Positions 44,187 through 51,968 of a stretch of 64,000 nucleotides of DNA are shown piece by piece; position 1 is the stretch's first letter; every line of letters begins with the position of its first letter. The notes below the pieces were generated by a model. It was not told where the DNA came from and did no database searches. It saw only the letters and a list, made by a program, of their open reading frames with translations. The position numbers and the translations under genes are program-made. Origin of the DNA: Mongoliibacter ruber (GTDB lineage Bacteria > Bacteroidota > Bacteroidia > Cytophagales > Cyclobacteriaceae); the NCBI RefSeq assembly GCF_003003005.1, contig NZ_PVTR01000002.1, positions 396,831-460,830 on the forward strand, written 5' to 3'.

Positions 44187-44206
44187 GGAATATGAAATTG
44201 ATGATG

Positions 44207-44359
44207 TTATACTGTCCGTCCACCGATTAATCTCAGAAGTACGGAAATAACTGCCAATACCAAGAGGATATGAATCAATCCACCCACACTATACACAAAG
44301 AAGCCGAAGATCCAGCCAATGACTAATATCACGGCGATCAAATAAAATAATGAGCTCAT
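44207..44359 (-). CDS. Small lmo0937-type membrane protein
   Basis: This 50-residue protein starts at ATG 44357-44359 (MSSLFYLIAVILVIGWIFGF); the frame can be extended upstream by 12 codons, but the extension is polar and unlike the family. Two membrane helices with a short turn are seen (about 3-22 and 25-42), ending RLIGGRTV. This is the lmo0937/YtxH-neighbour type of small membrane protein, common in Bacteroidota and often stress-induced. No catalytic role is known. It is a single-gene unit with its own terminator. Confidence 0.82.
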   Translation of the reverse strand: MSSLFYLIAVILVIGWIFGFFVYSVGGLIHILLVLAVISVLLRLIGGRTV

Positions 44360-44430
44360 AATTGTTTTGGTTAAAGTTAAATAATTGATTTTCAACCTTA
44401 ATTAAACAAGCACTGTGCCAAAACAAGTTT

Positions 44431-46188
44431 TTAGTTGAATCTGATCCCCATCAATTCCATGAGTTTATGTGCATTGAAACTTGGACATGGACCCTTTTTG
44501 AGCGTATAATCAAAATGGATTTCATTGTCTGATATTTCACTGTGGAAGCTATAATTTTTCAGGTAGTCCAATTGATTTTCCAGACCACTCAATTCTATGT
44601 CATGGGTGCTGATTATACCTTTAGCGCCACTTTCGGCCAATTGTTTGATTAAGGCTTCGCTTCCCTGAATCCGGTCTATTGTGTTGGTTCCTTTTAGGAT
44701 TTCATCCATTAAGAAAAAAACTTTCTCCCCCTTTTCGGCGGCAGATAGTACTTGTTTGATACGGGCGAGTTCTGCATAAAAAGAGCTGACACTTTCACCA
44801 AGGTTGTCCATATTCCGCATGCTTGTATAGAGTTTGAATGGGCCTATAAGTAAATTTTCAGCAAAAGGGCGAAGTCCGAGGTTCGCCAATACCATGTTAA
44901 CGCCTATGGTGCGCATAAAAGTTGTTTTGCCTGACATGTTTGAGCCGGTCAATAAGACGGTTTGTTCCTGAACCGAAAGCTCTAATGAATTGGGAACTGC
45001 AATGTCAGCCCTTAAAAGAGGGTGCTTGAGTCTGCTAAATGCAATTAATTCCTCTTCAGACCATGAAATCTCTCCTGTAAGCTTTTCTTCAGCCGAAAAG
45101 CTGCCCAAAGAAACCAATGCCTGCCACTCATCGAATATCTGATCCAATTCCCTCAATTGATTTTGATAGGATGATTTCCATTTTTTCAATTTCCAAAATA
45201 GTCCGAAGTCAAGCCAAAAGAGGAGGTTGAAAATCAAGTACACCATGTTGATCCTGTTATCCACTAAATATGAAACTTGTTCTAAGGTTTTGAGGCCATC
45301 TGGAATATTGTTTTTGTCCTTGAAAATGGTGTTGTGCTCCTGCAGATAAGAATTTGAAAAATCTTTTTCTGCGAGCATATCAGACCAAATTCTGTATGTT
45401 TTGATATCACCCTGACTAGGGAAGACCTTACTTGCATCAGCTAGAGGTTTGAAAACAAAACCTAAAAAAACCAATCCCAATAGGATCCAAAAACTCAGAT
45501 ATGCAATGGGTAATAGGCCCGCCGCTACCCCAAATACCAGGACCAATCCAAGGATTGGCCCCATGAACATGGGCAGGAAGTAGAAGGATTTCCATTTGAG
45601 GGGCTCTTTTAACCAAGAATAGAATTTATCCTTGGATTTCTCTTCTTTTATGAATGCCCTTCCTGTTGCTTCAAAACTTCTGAGGAACTTTTTATCTTTT
45701 GCCAATTCGTCGATAGCCGGTTTGACAACTTGCGCATTATCAGCATCAATGTTTTTCTTCATTTGCTCAGCCAATTGTTTTTTGCCGCTGTTGTTACAGG
45801 TGTGGTTGATCAGTTGGAAAATGGAGTGCTCCCCAAATAAATCGAGGTCTATTGCAAATGGATGGGATTTGGATTGAAACTCATTACCAGGATCAAATGA
45901 ATGGAGCTTTCTTTCCGCTCTTAAGGTTCTTTCCGAATCCATTTTAATTAACTCAAGGAGAAAAATCTCTGCATCTTTGAAGTGATTGAAGCGGACAATC
46001 AGGTATACAAAGAGCATCAACTGTAATAAGAGTATTAAAAATAAAACTGGATAGTCAGTGAGACTGAGCACTAAAATCGGAATGAGAGAGAAAAAAACCA
46101 GAAGACGTACCAATGTGATATTCAGGGTTTTCTTCTTTGTTTTTGCGAGGGTTTTTGCAAGATCCTCTTCTTTGAAGTCTATTTTCAT
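44431..46188 (-). CDS. Membrane-anchored MutS-family ATPase
   Basis: The protein has 585 residues. Two pairs of membrane helices (about 25-70 and 200-250) precede a MutS-type ATPase (about 390-585). The Walker A is LLTGSNMSGKTTFMRTIG, the MutS signature LGESVSSFYAELARIKQVL, Walker B VFFLMDEILKGTN, and ISTHDIELSG supplies the switch His. The mismatch-recognition and clamp domains of MutS are missing, as is the Smr nuclease of MutS2. Proteins of this form occur through Bacteroidota but have no established role. DNA repair at the membrane is possible but not shown. Confidence 0.87.
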   Translation of the reverse strand: MKIDFKEEDLAKTLAKTKKKTLNITLVRLLVFFSLIPILVLSLTDYPVLFLILLLQLMLFVYLIVRFNHFKDAEIFLLELIKMDSERTLRAERKLHSFDPGNEFQSKSHPFAIDLDLFGEHSIFQLINHTCNNSGKKQLAEQMKKNIDADNAQVVKPAIDELAKDKKFLRSFEATGRAFIKEEKSKDKFYSWLKEPLKWKSFYFLPMFMGPILGLVLVFGVAAGLLPIAYLSFWILLGLVFLGFVFKPLADASKVFPSQGDIKTYRIWSDMLAEKDFSNSYLQEHNTIFKDKNNIPDGLKTLEQVSYLVDNRINMVYLIFNLLFWLDFGLFWKLKKWKSSYQNQLRELDQIFDEWQALVSLGSFSAEEKLTGEISWSEEELIAFSRLKHPLLRADIAVPNSLELSVQEQTVLLTGSNMSGKTTFMRTIGVNMVLANLGLRPFAENLLIGPFKLYTSMRNMDNLGESVSSFYAELARIKQVLSAAEKGEKVFFLMDEILKGTNTIDRIQGSEALIKQLAESGAKGIISTHDIELSGLENQLDYLKNYSFHSEISDNEIHFDYTLKKGPCPSFNAHKLMELMGIRFN

Positions 46189-46234
46189 ATCGTAAAGATA
46201 AAAAATGTGAAATTCTTATTAATTTTTAATTTAA

Positions 46235-46249
46235 TGCAACTATGTTGCA
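46235..46249. promoter_or_regulatory. 15-bp palindromic operator TGCAAC-N3-GTTGCA
   Basis: A perfect palindrome TGCAACtatGTTGCA. It covers the TTG of the -33 promoter box (46245-46247), so a bound protein would block transcription of the downstream gene. Size and symmetry fit a Fur/Zur-type or similar dimeric repressor. The regulator is not proven; a Fur-family gene lies at 55922 in this window. Confidence 0.55.
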
Positions 46250-46277
46250 GTTAGATTATAAGAATTTATTATCTTTG
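46245..46277 (+). promoter_or_regulatory. Promoter for the DUF3299-like gene
   Basis: TTG (46245-46247), a 22-base spacer, then TATCTTTG (46270-46277), an exact TAnnTTTG box. Transcription would start near 46284, giving a leader of about 90 bases that contains two inverted repeats. Confidence 0.6.
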
Positions 46278-46283
46278 GTTATT

Positions 46284-46352
46284 ATCATTCATGTAGTGTT
46301 CTCTTCATTTGAATGATGGTGGTTGACAATAGACTCCGGCCTCGCCGGAGTC
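46284..46352 (+). promoter_or_regulatory. Structured 5' leader with terminator-like hairpin
   Basis: The leader contains ATCATTCA (46284-46291) paired with TGAATGAT (46310-46317), and then a GC-rich hairpin GACTCCGGC (46332-46340) / GCCGGAGTC (46344-46352) followed by TTCTTTG. No gene lies upstream on this strand, so the hairpin either ends a short RNA of about 70 bases or acts as an attenuator before the coding region at 46375. Confidence 0.5.
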
Positions 46353-46374
46353 TTCTTTGCTTAAAGTAAATCTT

Positions 46375-46818
46375 ATGAAAAAATTACTTCCAATATTTTT
46401 GATTATAGTAATTGCAGGTTCAGCTATGAGTTTGCCTGAAAAAGATATGTGGGCCTTGTTTGGCAAAACAAGGTTTGTAGAAAAACTGAACCGAGAATTC
46501 GGGATGTATTTTTTATATCCGAAATTTCCCGATGAGCTAAAGGCGTTGGATGGCAAGGAAGTATCGGTGACAGGTTTTTACATTCCCTTGGAAATGAACA
46601 CTTCCAATATTGCAGTGATATCGAAATTCCCGAATGCCGAATGTTTTTTTTGTGGGGGTGCCGGACCTGAAAGTGTAGTGGTAGGTTATCTCAAAAAACG
46701 TCCAAGTAAAAGGATTAAAACAGATGAAATTGTCACCATCAAGGGTAAGCTTAAGCTAAATGACAGTGATTTGGAAGAGTTGAATTTCATTATCCAAGAT
46801 GCTGAATTGACTTATTGA
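46375..46818 (+). CDS. Secreted DUF3299-like protein with CFFCGGAGPES motif
   Basis: This 147-residue protein starts at ATG 46375 (MKKLLPIFLIIVIAGSAMS, a Sec signal peptide). The mature part has EVSVTGFYIPLEMN and the key AECFFCGGAGPESVVVGYL, two cysteines spaced CxxC in a Gly-rich context. An OB-like tail follows (TIKGKLKLNDSDLEELNF). This resembles DUF3299-type proteins, some of which sit in zinc-responsive loci of other bacteria. A periplasmic metal- or redox-related role is therefore possible. It is preceded by a palindromic operator and structured leader and followed 2 bp later by a 49-codon gene. The family call is from memory of the motif. Confidence 0.7.
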   Translation: MKKLLPIFLIIVIAGSAMSLPEKDMWALFGKTRFVEKLNREFGMYFLYPKFPDELKALDGKEVSVTGFYIPLEMNTSNIAVISKFPNAECFFCGGAGPESVVVGYLKKRPSKRIKTDEIVTIKGKLKLNDSDLEELNFIIQDAELTY

Positions 46819-46820
46819 TA

Positions 46821-46970
46821 ATGGCTAAAAAAAAGAGAATAAAAGAACTTGCTGAGGAGTTTGATTTTGTAGAAGGATATGGGGGAATATCTGAAGATAT
46901 AGTGTTTGGAACTAACATCGGCTGCGGTGGAGGTAATAAGAAAAAGGAAAAAAAATCGGAAGCAAAATAA
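46821..46970 (+). CDS. 49-residue lysine- and glycine-rich small protein
   Basis: The ATG at 46821 lies 2 bp after the stop of the DUF3299-like gene. The frame reads MAKKKRIKELAEEFDFVEGY, then GGISEDIVFGTNIGCGGGNK and a lysine-rich tail ending EAK, with TAA at 46968-46970. There is no signal peptide or membrane helix. The single Cys sits in an IGCGGG context. Codon use and coupling fit a real gene, but no family is recognised. It could be a metal-handling or regulatory partner of the upstream protein; this is inference from position. Confidence 0.65.
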   Translation: MAKKKRIKELAEEFDFVEGYGGISEDIVFGTNIGCGGGNKKKEKKSEAK

Positions 46971-47038
46971 CATTATTAAACTTCAATATTTTTTGTATTT
47001 ATTTGCGGTTCATTTTTCAATAAAATAAACCGATCATT

Positions 47039-47869
47039 ATGATTCTCAAAAGGTTGACCTTGCTAGTAGCCATAGGTAGTATTCTGCTAATGTCTTGTAG
47101 TGAAAATGACCCCCTTCCAGACCCAGGGCCAAATCTTAATGCGACCATTGTTGTAGAGGATGCAGAAATTAACGCTGCTTTTACCGATACTGATAATGTT
47201 GTCCTTATTGCTTTACAAGCCAACAGGCTTGGTTTCAGTACAGAGGGTAATTTTTTTGGAGATTTATGTGATGATGCTAAAGTGACACATTTCCCAGAAA
47301 ACAAACGCATTATAGTTGATTTTGGTGAAGGCTGCACGAGTGCAAATGGAATCACAAGGAAGGGCAGATTATTCATTAATTATACCGGCATGATATTCTT
47401 TCCTACCGCTTCTGTAACGGTCAACTTTCAAGAATACTTTGTAAATGGAGTAAAAATTGAGGGTACACGGGTTACCACGAATAAAGGTATTGACCTCAAT
47501 TATATGACAATGTCTTTTGAAATAAAAATGGATAATGGCAAACTGACTTGGCCTGATGGGAGTCAGTCAAGTGTTACAATAAGTCATAACAGAAAATTTT
47601 TCTTGCAAGACCAAGACATGCGTGCCGAAGTTACTGGTTCTTCATCAATTAAAAGCAGAATAGGAGTTGATGTTAATTCAGAAATTTATTATCCTTTGGT
47701 ATTTGTTCAGACTTGCACCAACTCAGGAAATTGGATTCCCAGTGAGGGGATAAGCGTTATAAGTTTGTCTCAATCTTTTGTGTTTCAAGTAGATTATGGT
47801 CAGGGCATATGTGATAGGGAAATCCAAGTAAGACTAGAAGGGGAAACCATCACATTGACCTTGGATTGA
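47039..47869 (+). CDS. Lipoprotein of unknown function
   Basis: The protein has 276 residues. A lipoprotein signal ends at ILLMSC (Cys20), followed by a short proline-rich linker (PLPDPGPN). The remainder is beta-rich with four cysteines that could form two disulphides (LCDDAKV, EGCTSANG, QTCTNSGN, GICDREIQ). I recognise no family. The gene is 68 bp downstream of the 49-codon gene on the same strand and may share its transcript. A surface or periplasmic binding role is possible but not supported by motifs. Confidence 0.75.
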   Translation: MILKRLTLLVAIGSILLMSCSENDPLPDPGPNLNATIVVEDAEINAAFTDTDNVVLIALQANRLGFSTEGNFFGDLCDDAKVTHFPENKRIIVDFGEGCTSANGITRKGRLFINYTGMIFFPTASVTVNFQEYFVNGVKIEGTRVTTNKGIDLNYMTMSFEIKMDNGKLTWPDGSQSSVTISHNRKFFLQDQDMRAEVTGSSSIKSRIGVDVNSEIYYPLVFVQTCTNSGNWIPSEGISVISLSQSFVFQVDYGQGICDREIQVRLEGETITLTLD

Positions 47870-47997
47870 GGATTCTTTATTTTGAAAAGGATGCCTTATT
47901 TGAAAACTTCTAAAAGTTTTATGGATCAATAAAGCAACCGAGAAATTCATATTGCCTTTTATTGTATCAGATTTCCAGTATTAAAAAAATTAAAAAA

Positions 47998-48057
47998 GCC
48001 ACGAAGTACGAAGATCCTAGGAGGTGCTTTTTCCCAGTATTCTTTTTACCTCGTGGC
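47998..48057 (-). terminator. Long-loop terminator of the MscS gene
   Basis: On the minus strand GCCACGAGGTA (complement of 48047-48057) pairs with TACTTCGTGGC (complement of 47998-48008) over 11 bp with one G-U pair, followed by TTTTTTAATTTTTT. The loop is about 38 bases, which is long for a simple terminator. Confidence 0.65.
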
Positions 48058-48084
48058 ATAAAATTACCTTTGCAATTTTAAGAT

Positions 48085-48927
48085 TTACTCTTTTTTCCCC
48101 TCAGGATAATAATGATTGACATCTCTCTGTGGGAATGGGATTTCAATATCATTCGCTTCAAAAGCCTCTTTCAGAGTTTCCATATTATCCCAATAGACTG
48201 GCCATAGGTCAGCTGCGTCTGTCCAGCATCTGATGGTCAAGTCCAAAGAACTATCTCCAAAGCCGATAAATTTCATCACCGGTTCTGGTTCTGCGTGAAT
48301 CCTCTCGTCTTTTTTAAGTGTTTCCAATACGACTTTTCGTGTTTTTTTCAAATCAGTCCCATAAGCTACTCCTACAGAAATATCCACCCTTCTTGTTGGT
48401 TTCTGGGATAGGTTTATAATTGAATTGTTGGCTAAGGCTCCATTTGGAATGGTTACAACTCTATTGTCAAAGTTTCTGACTTTGGTATACAGTATGTCTA
48501 TGCTTTCTACTGAACCAAGTGTTCCTTGGGCTTCAATTGTTTCTCCTACTCGGAAAGGCTTAAAAATCAAAATCAATACCCCACCGGCGAAATTGGCCAA
48601 TGAACCTTGTAATGCCAAGCCAATCGCCAGACCTGCGGCACCAATTATGGCGACAAATGAAGTCATTTCCATTCCTAGGGTTGTTGCCACGGATATGAGT
48701 AACATTACCCAGAGGATTGCATTCAAAAAGCTTGTGAAAAAGGTAGCCAATGATTGGTCAATCTCATATCTGAGGAGGGCCTTGTTGAGCATGCGCAACA
48801 AAAACTTGATAACCCATCGGCCTACCAAGAGTAAAATGATGGCTTTCAATAATACTGGTCCTACTTCAAATACCATTTCTACAGCTTTGCCCTGAATGGT
48901 CTGAATAGTCTCGTAACTTAATTCCAT
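48085..48927 (-). CDS. Small-conductance mechanosensitive channel, MscS family
   Basis: The protein has 280 residues. Three membrane helices lie at about 20-40, 60-80 and 85-115. The last contains the pore pattern AIIGAAGLAIGLALQGSLAN, closer to E. coli MscS than the paralogue at 8164. The beta domain has FRVGETIEAQGTLGSVESID, and the C-terminal domain ends with a QRDVNHYYPEGKKE tail. It should act in osmotic downshift. It is 57 bp downstream of the methyltransferase of the polyketide cluster but is probably unrelated to it. Confidence 0.94.
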   Translation of the reverse strand: MELSYETIQTIQGKAVEMVFEVGPVLLKAIILLLVGRWVIKFLLRMLNKALLRYEIDQSLATFFTSFLNAILWVMLLISVATTLGMEMTSFVAIIGAAGLAIGLALQGSLANFAGGVLILIFKPFRVGETIEAQGTLGSVESIDILYTKVRNFDNRVVTIPNGALANNSIINLSQKPTRRVDISVGVAYGTDLKKTRKVVLETLKKDERIHAEPEPVMKFIGFGDSSLDLTIRCWTDAADLWPVYWDNMETLKEAFEANDIEIPFPQRDVNHYYPEGKKE

Positions 48928-48983
48928 ATTGTAATTAAAATTTGGTTTGAAAATTTGCTGTAATTATTGAGATAAAAATTATC

Positions 48984-49685
48984 TCAGTAAGCCAAAATTT
49001 TCCAACGAAAGGCCCAGTTCCATGAAATTTCAACATGATCAAACCCAGCTTTGCTTAGGATTTCATGCCATTCATTTTTTTTGAAACTCCTCAATACGGA
49101 GAGAGGACCGTCGTTTTTCACCATGGCGGATTGTGAAAAAAACCTGGTCAAAAGCTTGATGCTATGATAGGCCAATGGATGTCGGTGAAGATCATTGATG
49201 ACTACACCCAAATTTGACTTATTCTTAAAAGTGGAAATAAGCTGTATTAGTTCCTGATCTGTAAAATGATGTGTAAAAAGTGTACATGTAATGATGTCTA
49301 CAGGCTGCAAAAGAAAACTTTCCGAAAAAACATTTGCCTGATCAAATTCGATATTTTTATAGGCTGATAGATTATTTTGGGCAAGAGTGATGATATTGGG
49401 ATTGGCATCTACGCCTAAGAATTTGCAGGGGATCTTTTTTTTATTTGCCCAGTCTGCCATCACCTTGAGCATATCACCACCACCGCAGCCAATATCAGCT
49501 ATGCTATATTCTTCTTTTGGGAATTTTTTGCAAAACGCCTGAATGCCGGATGTGGTAACGTGGTTGCCTCCTAAGAGTTTGTTGATAGTTCGTAGTTCTT
49601 TCAGTGTTTGGTTCAGTTCCTCACCACCCACCTCAAGGTCGTCCATGATTTCTTTTTGGGTGCTTCTATGAGTAAACCTTCCCAT
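48984..49685 (-). CDS. SAM-dependent methyltransferase of the type III PKS cluster
   Basis: The protein has 233 residues. SAM motif I is SIADIGCGGGDMLKVMADWA, then FLGVDANPNII, and an ITCTLFTHHFTDQEL segment at the motif IV position. The start codon overlaps the stop of the type III polyketide synthase gene by 1 bp, so the two are tightly coupled. In known phenolic-lipid clusters (for example the srs genes of Streptomyces) a methyltransferase O-methylates the PKS product; that is the likely role. The exact acceptor hydroxyl is unknown. Confidence 0.85.
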   Translation of the reverse strand: MGRFTHRSTQKEIMDDLEVGGEELNQTLKELRTINKLLGGNHVTTSGIQAFCKKFPKEEYSIADIGCGGGDMLKVMADWANKKKIPCKFLGVDANPNIITLAQNNLSAYKNIEFDQANVFSESFLLQPVDIITCTLFTHHFTDQELIQLISTFKNKSNLGVVINDLHRHPLAYHSIKLLTRFFSQSAMVKNDGPLSVLRSFKKNEWHEILSKAGFDHVEISWNWAFRWKILAY

Positions 49686-50761
49686 TATTTTTCCAACAAT
49701 AGTGTTTCTAATGTAAGTCCAGGGCCAAATCCAAGGGCGAGTATCCCTCCATCAAGAACTTCTTCCTCGAGCCAATGTTGTAGCACAAACAGAATAGTCG
49801 CTGAAGACATATTCCCAAATTGATTGAGTACTTTGTGGGAAGGCTGGTTCTGTGATTCATTGATGCCAAATGCTGATTCTACTTTTTGAAGTATTTGTTT
49901 TCCCCCTGGGTGAACTGCAAAGTTTTTAATCTTTGAAATACCGTACAAGCTTTCTAAGTGATCAGTAATTTTTTCTAACCCCTTTTGTAGTAGGTCAGGC
50001 ACGTATTTACTCAGTTTCATCTCAAAACCAAAATCACCAATGGTCCATGCCATATCGTTTTCACCTTCTTTGAAAACCTGCGAATCATATTTTTTGATTT
50101 TAAGCCCTTTCGCATCTTTACAGACCAAGGCTGCTGCAGCTCCGTCCCCAAAAATGGCATTGGCCAGTAGATTATCTTCGTTGTAATCTTTCTGGAAATG
50201 AAGGGTGCACAATTCCACTGAGACGATCAAGACTTTTGCCTTAGGCGATGAATCACATATCCTGTCAGCCAATTTGAGTGCGTTGAATGATGCATAACAA
50301 CCCATAAAATGAATGCTGTAGCGCTCTACATTTGAGTTGAAGCCCATTTTATCCATGATCTCTAATTCCAATCCTGGAGCAAACATACCTGTACAAGAGA
50401 CCAAGACTAAATGGGTGATTTCAACGGGGTAAGTCATTGCGTTTTGAAGGCATTGGGATATGGCCTTTTTGGCCAAAGGAAAAGCCTGTTTCCTAAATTC
50501 CTGCATCCTTTGCTTGGTACTTGGAAAAGGGGCGAGGTCTTTATTTTTGGGGAAAAAATCAAAACTCTTGGGATCGGCGTGATTGAAGTCCTGTAAGACG
50601 CTATGTCGGCTAGAAATACCTGAGTGTTTGTAGACAAAATTGAGCTTTCTGGAATCTATTTTATCCAATCCATGTGCAATTTTCATAAATTCGCTTATCT
50701 GCAACTGCGGGATCGCCTCCCCTGGGCTCGCAGTACCGATACTAACAATATGGTTGTTCAT
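49685..50761 (-). CDS. Type III polyketide synthase (chalcone/stilbene synthase superfamily)
   Basis: This 358-residue protein starts at ATG 50759-50761 (MNNHIVSIGTASPG). The catalytic triad is complete: Cys in HFMGCYASFNALKLA, His in FAVHPGGKQI and Asn in FGNMSSATILFV. VSCTGMFAPGLELEIM and GFGPGLTLETLLLE are the other family landmarks. Type III PKSs extend an acyl-CoA with malonyl-CoA and cyclise the product, often to alkylpyrones or alkylresorcinols. The partner genes are a coupled methyltransferase, a divergent UbiA prenyltransferase 90 bp away and an FAD oxidoreductase. This makes a tailored phenolic lipid likely; starter and product are not known. Confidence 0.92.
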   Translation of the reverse strand: MNNHIVSIGTASPGEAIPQLQISEFMKIAHGLDKIDSRKLNFVYKHSGISSRHSVLQDFNHADPKSFDFFPKNKDLAPFPSTKQRMQEFRKQAFPLAKKAISQCLQNAMTYPVEITHLVLVSCTGMFAPGLELEIMDKMGFNSNVERYSIHFMGCYASFNALKLADRICDSSPKAKVLIVSVELCTLHFQKDYNEDNLLANAIFGDGAAAALVCKDAKGLKIKKYDSQVFKEGENDMAWTIGDFGFEMKLSKYVPDLLQKGLEKITDHLESLYGISKIKNFAVHPGGKQILQKVESAFGINESQNQPSHKVLNQFGNMSSATILFVLQHWLEEEVLDGGILALGFGPGLTLETLLLEK

Positions 50762-50851
50762 CAACTTAAGTTAAACTATTTTTTTTTATCAAAAATGGAT
50801 ATTGTTGTTTAAACATCTGCAATCTGTAAAAGTTAACAACTAAATTGAAAT

Positions 50852-51742
50852 ATGTTTAAGATATCAAGCTGGAAACACCTCAGAATTCCTTTTTCTTTCT
50901 ATTTAATGCCAGTTTATTTCTTTGCATTGGCATTGACTCCAAATCACAATCCAGAGCGGATTCTCTTGGTTTTCGTGGCTCTTCACCTCTTTTTGTACCC
51001 TTCAAGTAATGGATATAATAGCTACTTTGATAAAGATGAAAAAAGTATTGGTGGGCTCCGCAATCCACCAAAAGTAAGTAAGGGATTGTATTACTTGTCA
51101 ATGATCTTTCTTGGGATAGCATTAGGTCTTGGGCTACAGATTAATGTGGCGTTTGCATCAATGCTCTTGGTCTATGGGCTTGTCTCTATGGCATATAGCC
51201 ATCCATTGGTAAGGCTAAAGAAATATGCATATGTAAGTTGGCTGATTGCAGGATTTTTTCAAGGTGCATTTACATTTTGTATGGCATATGCAGGATTGAG
51301 TGATTTTGGCTGGGAGGTCTTTGGGATGACACATGTGCTTGTACCGGGGCTATTGACTTCTGTGATGCTATGGGGTTCCTATCCGTTGACTCAAGTCTAT
51401 CAGCACGAAGAAGACAGCAAACGTGGAGATTTTACCCTCAGCATAAAGCTGGGCGTTCAGGGAACATTCCTGTTTTCCTCAGTTTGGTTTTTGTTGACAG
51501 GAGTACTTTTTGCCTGGTATTTTCTAAGCCGAAATCAAGAAAATGCATTTTTGGGGTTTTTAATGGCAATGTTACCTGTAGTCCTGTATTTCTTGGTGTG
51601 GTTTTATTTTGTCAAAAAAGATCCTCAAAAGCATGTTACATATGATTGGGTCATGTGGATGAACAGGGTCTCGGGATTGGCTTTGAATATCTTTTTCATT
51701 TGGTATTTTCTTGAAAATACACAGATCCTACAGGTGATGTAA
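50852..51742 (+). CDS. UbiA-family prenyltransferase
   Basis: The protein has 296 residues and about eight to nine membrane helices. The two Asp-rich metal/prenyl-diphosphate sites are present in modified form: NGYNSYFDKDEKSIGG near residue 53 (in place of NDxxDxxxD) and YQHEEDSKRGDFTLSIKLG near residue 180. UbiA enzymes attach isoprenyl chains to aromatic rings. It is divergent from the type III PKS gene, sharing a 90-bp control region, and likely prenylates the PKS product. A role in an ordinary quinone pathway is less likely given this context. A repeat element begins 17 bp after the stop. Confidence 0.85.
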   Translation: MFKISSWKHLRIPFSFYLMPVYFFALALTPNHNPERILLVFVALHLFLYPSSNGYNSYFDKDEKSIGGLRNPPKVSKGLYYLSMIFLGIALGLGLQINVAFASMLLVYGLVSMAYSHPLVRLKKYAYVSWLIAGFFQGAFTFCMAYAGLSDFGWEVFGMTHVLVPGLLTSVMLWGSYPLTQVYQHEEDSKRGDFTLSIKLGVQGTFLFSSVWFLLTGVLFAWYFLSRNQENAFLGFLMAMLPVVLYFLVWFYFVKKDPQKHVTYDWVMWMNRVSGLALNIFFIWYFLENTQILQVM

Positions 51743-51759
51743 ACTTGGTAAAAACTATC

Positions 51760-51952
51760 AATGACAGATTTGTAGGGTTCGTCACACTGAGTGAAGCGAA
51801 AGCCTGCCCCGTCCCGTCCCGATAAATATCGGGATATCGGGATTCGGGGGGTCTCTATCCTTTGAAAGTAGGAGATCCCCCGCAATACTGCGGGACAGGC
51901 TTTCACTACGTTCAGGATGACGTACACCAGCTGTCATTTCCTTTCTGTAAAT
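51760..51952. repeat. Foldable interspersed repeat, copy 2 (193 bp)
   Basis: This is a fuller copy of the element at 42109-42252, with the same ends (AATGACAG at 51760-51767 and CTGTCATT at 51931-51938). GAAAGCCTGCCCCG (51798-51811) pairs with CGGGACAGGCTTTC (51891-51904) at 13 of 14 positions, and CCCGATAaaTATCGGG lies at 51818-51833. The whole element can therefore fold as a long imperfect hairpin. It lies in the convergent gap between the UbiA and FAD genes. No protein is encoded. Confidence 0.82.
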
Positions 51953-51968
51953 GCTAAATTTTAAATAC

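Noticed and set aside
48425-48895. 156-codon plus-strand frame
   Set aside because: Antisense to the MscS membrane domain; a mirror of hydrophobic codons.
51625-51927. 100-codon minus-strand frame across the UbiA end and the repeat
   Set aside because: It is antisense to the UbiA gene and repeat-derived; no independent support.
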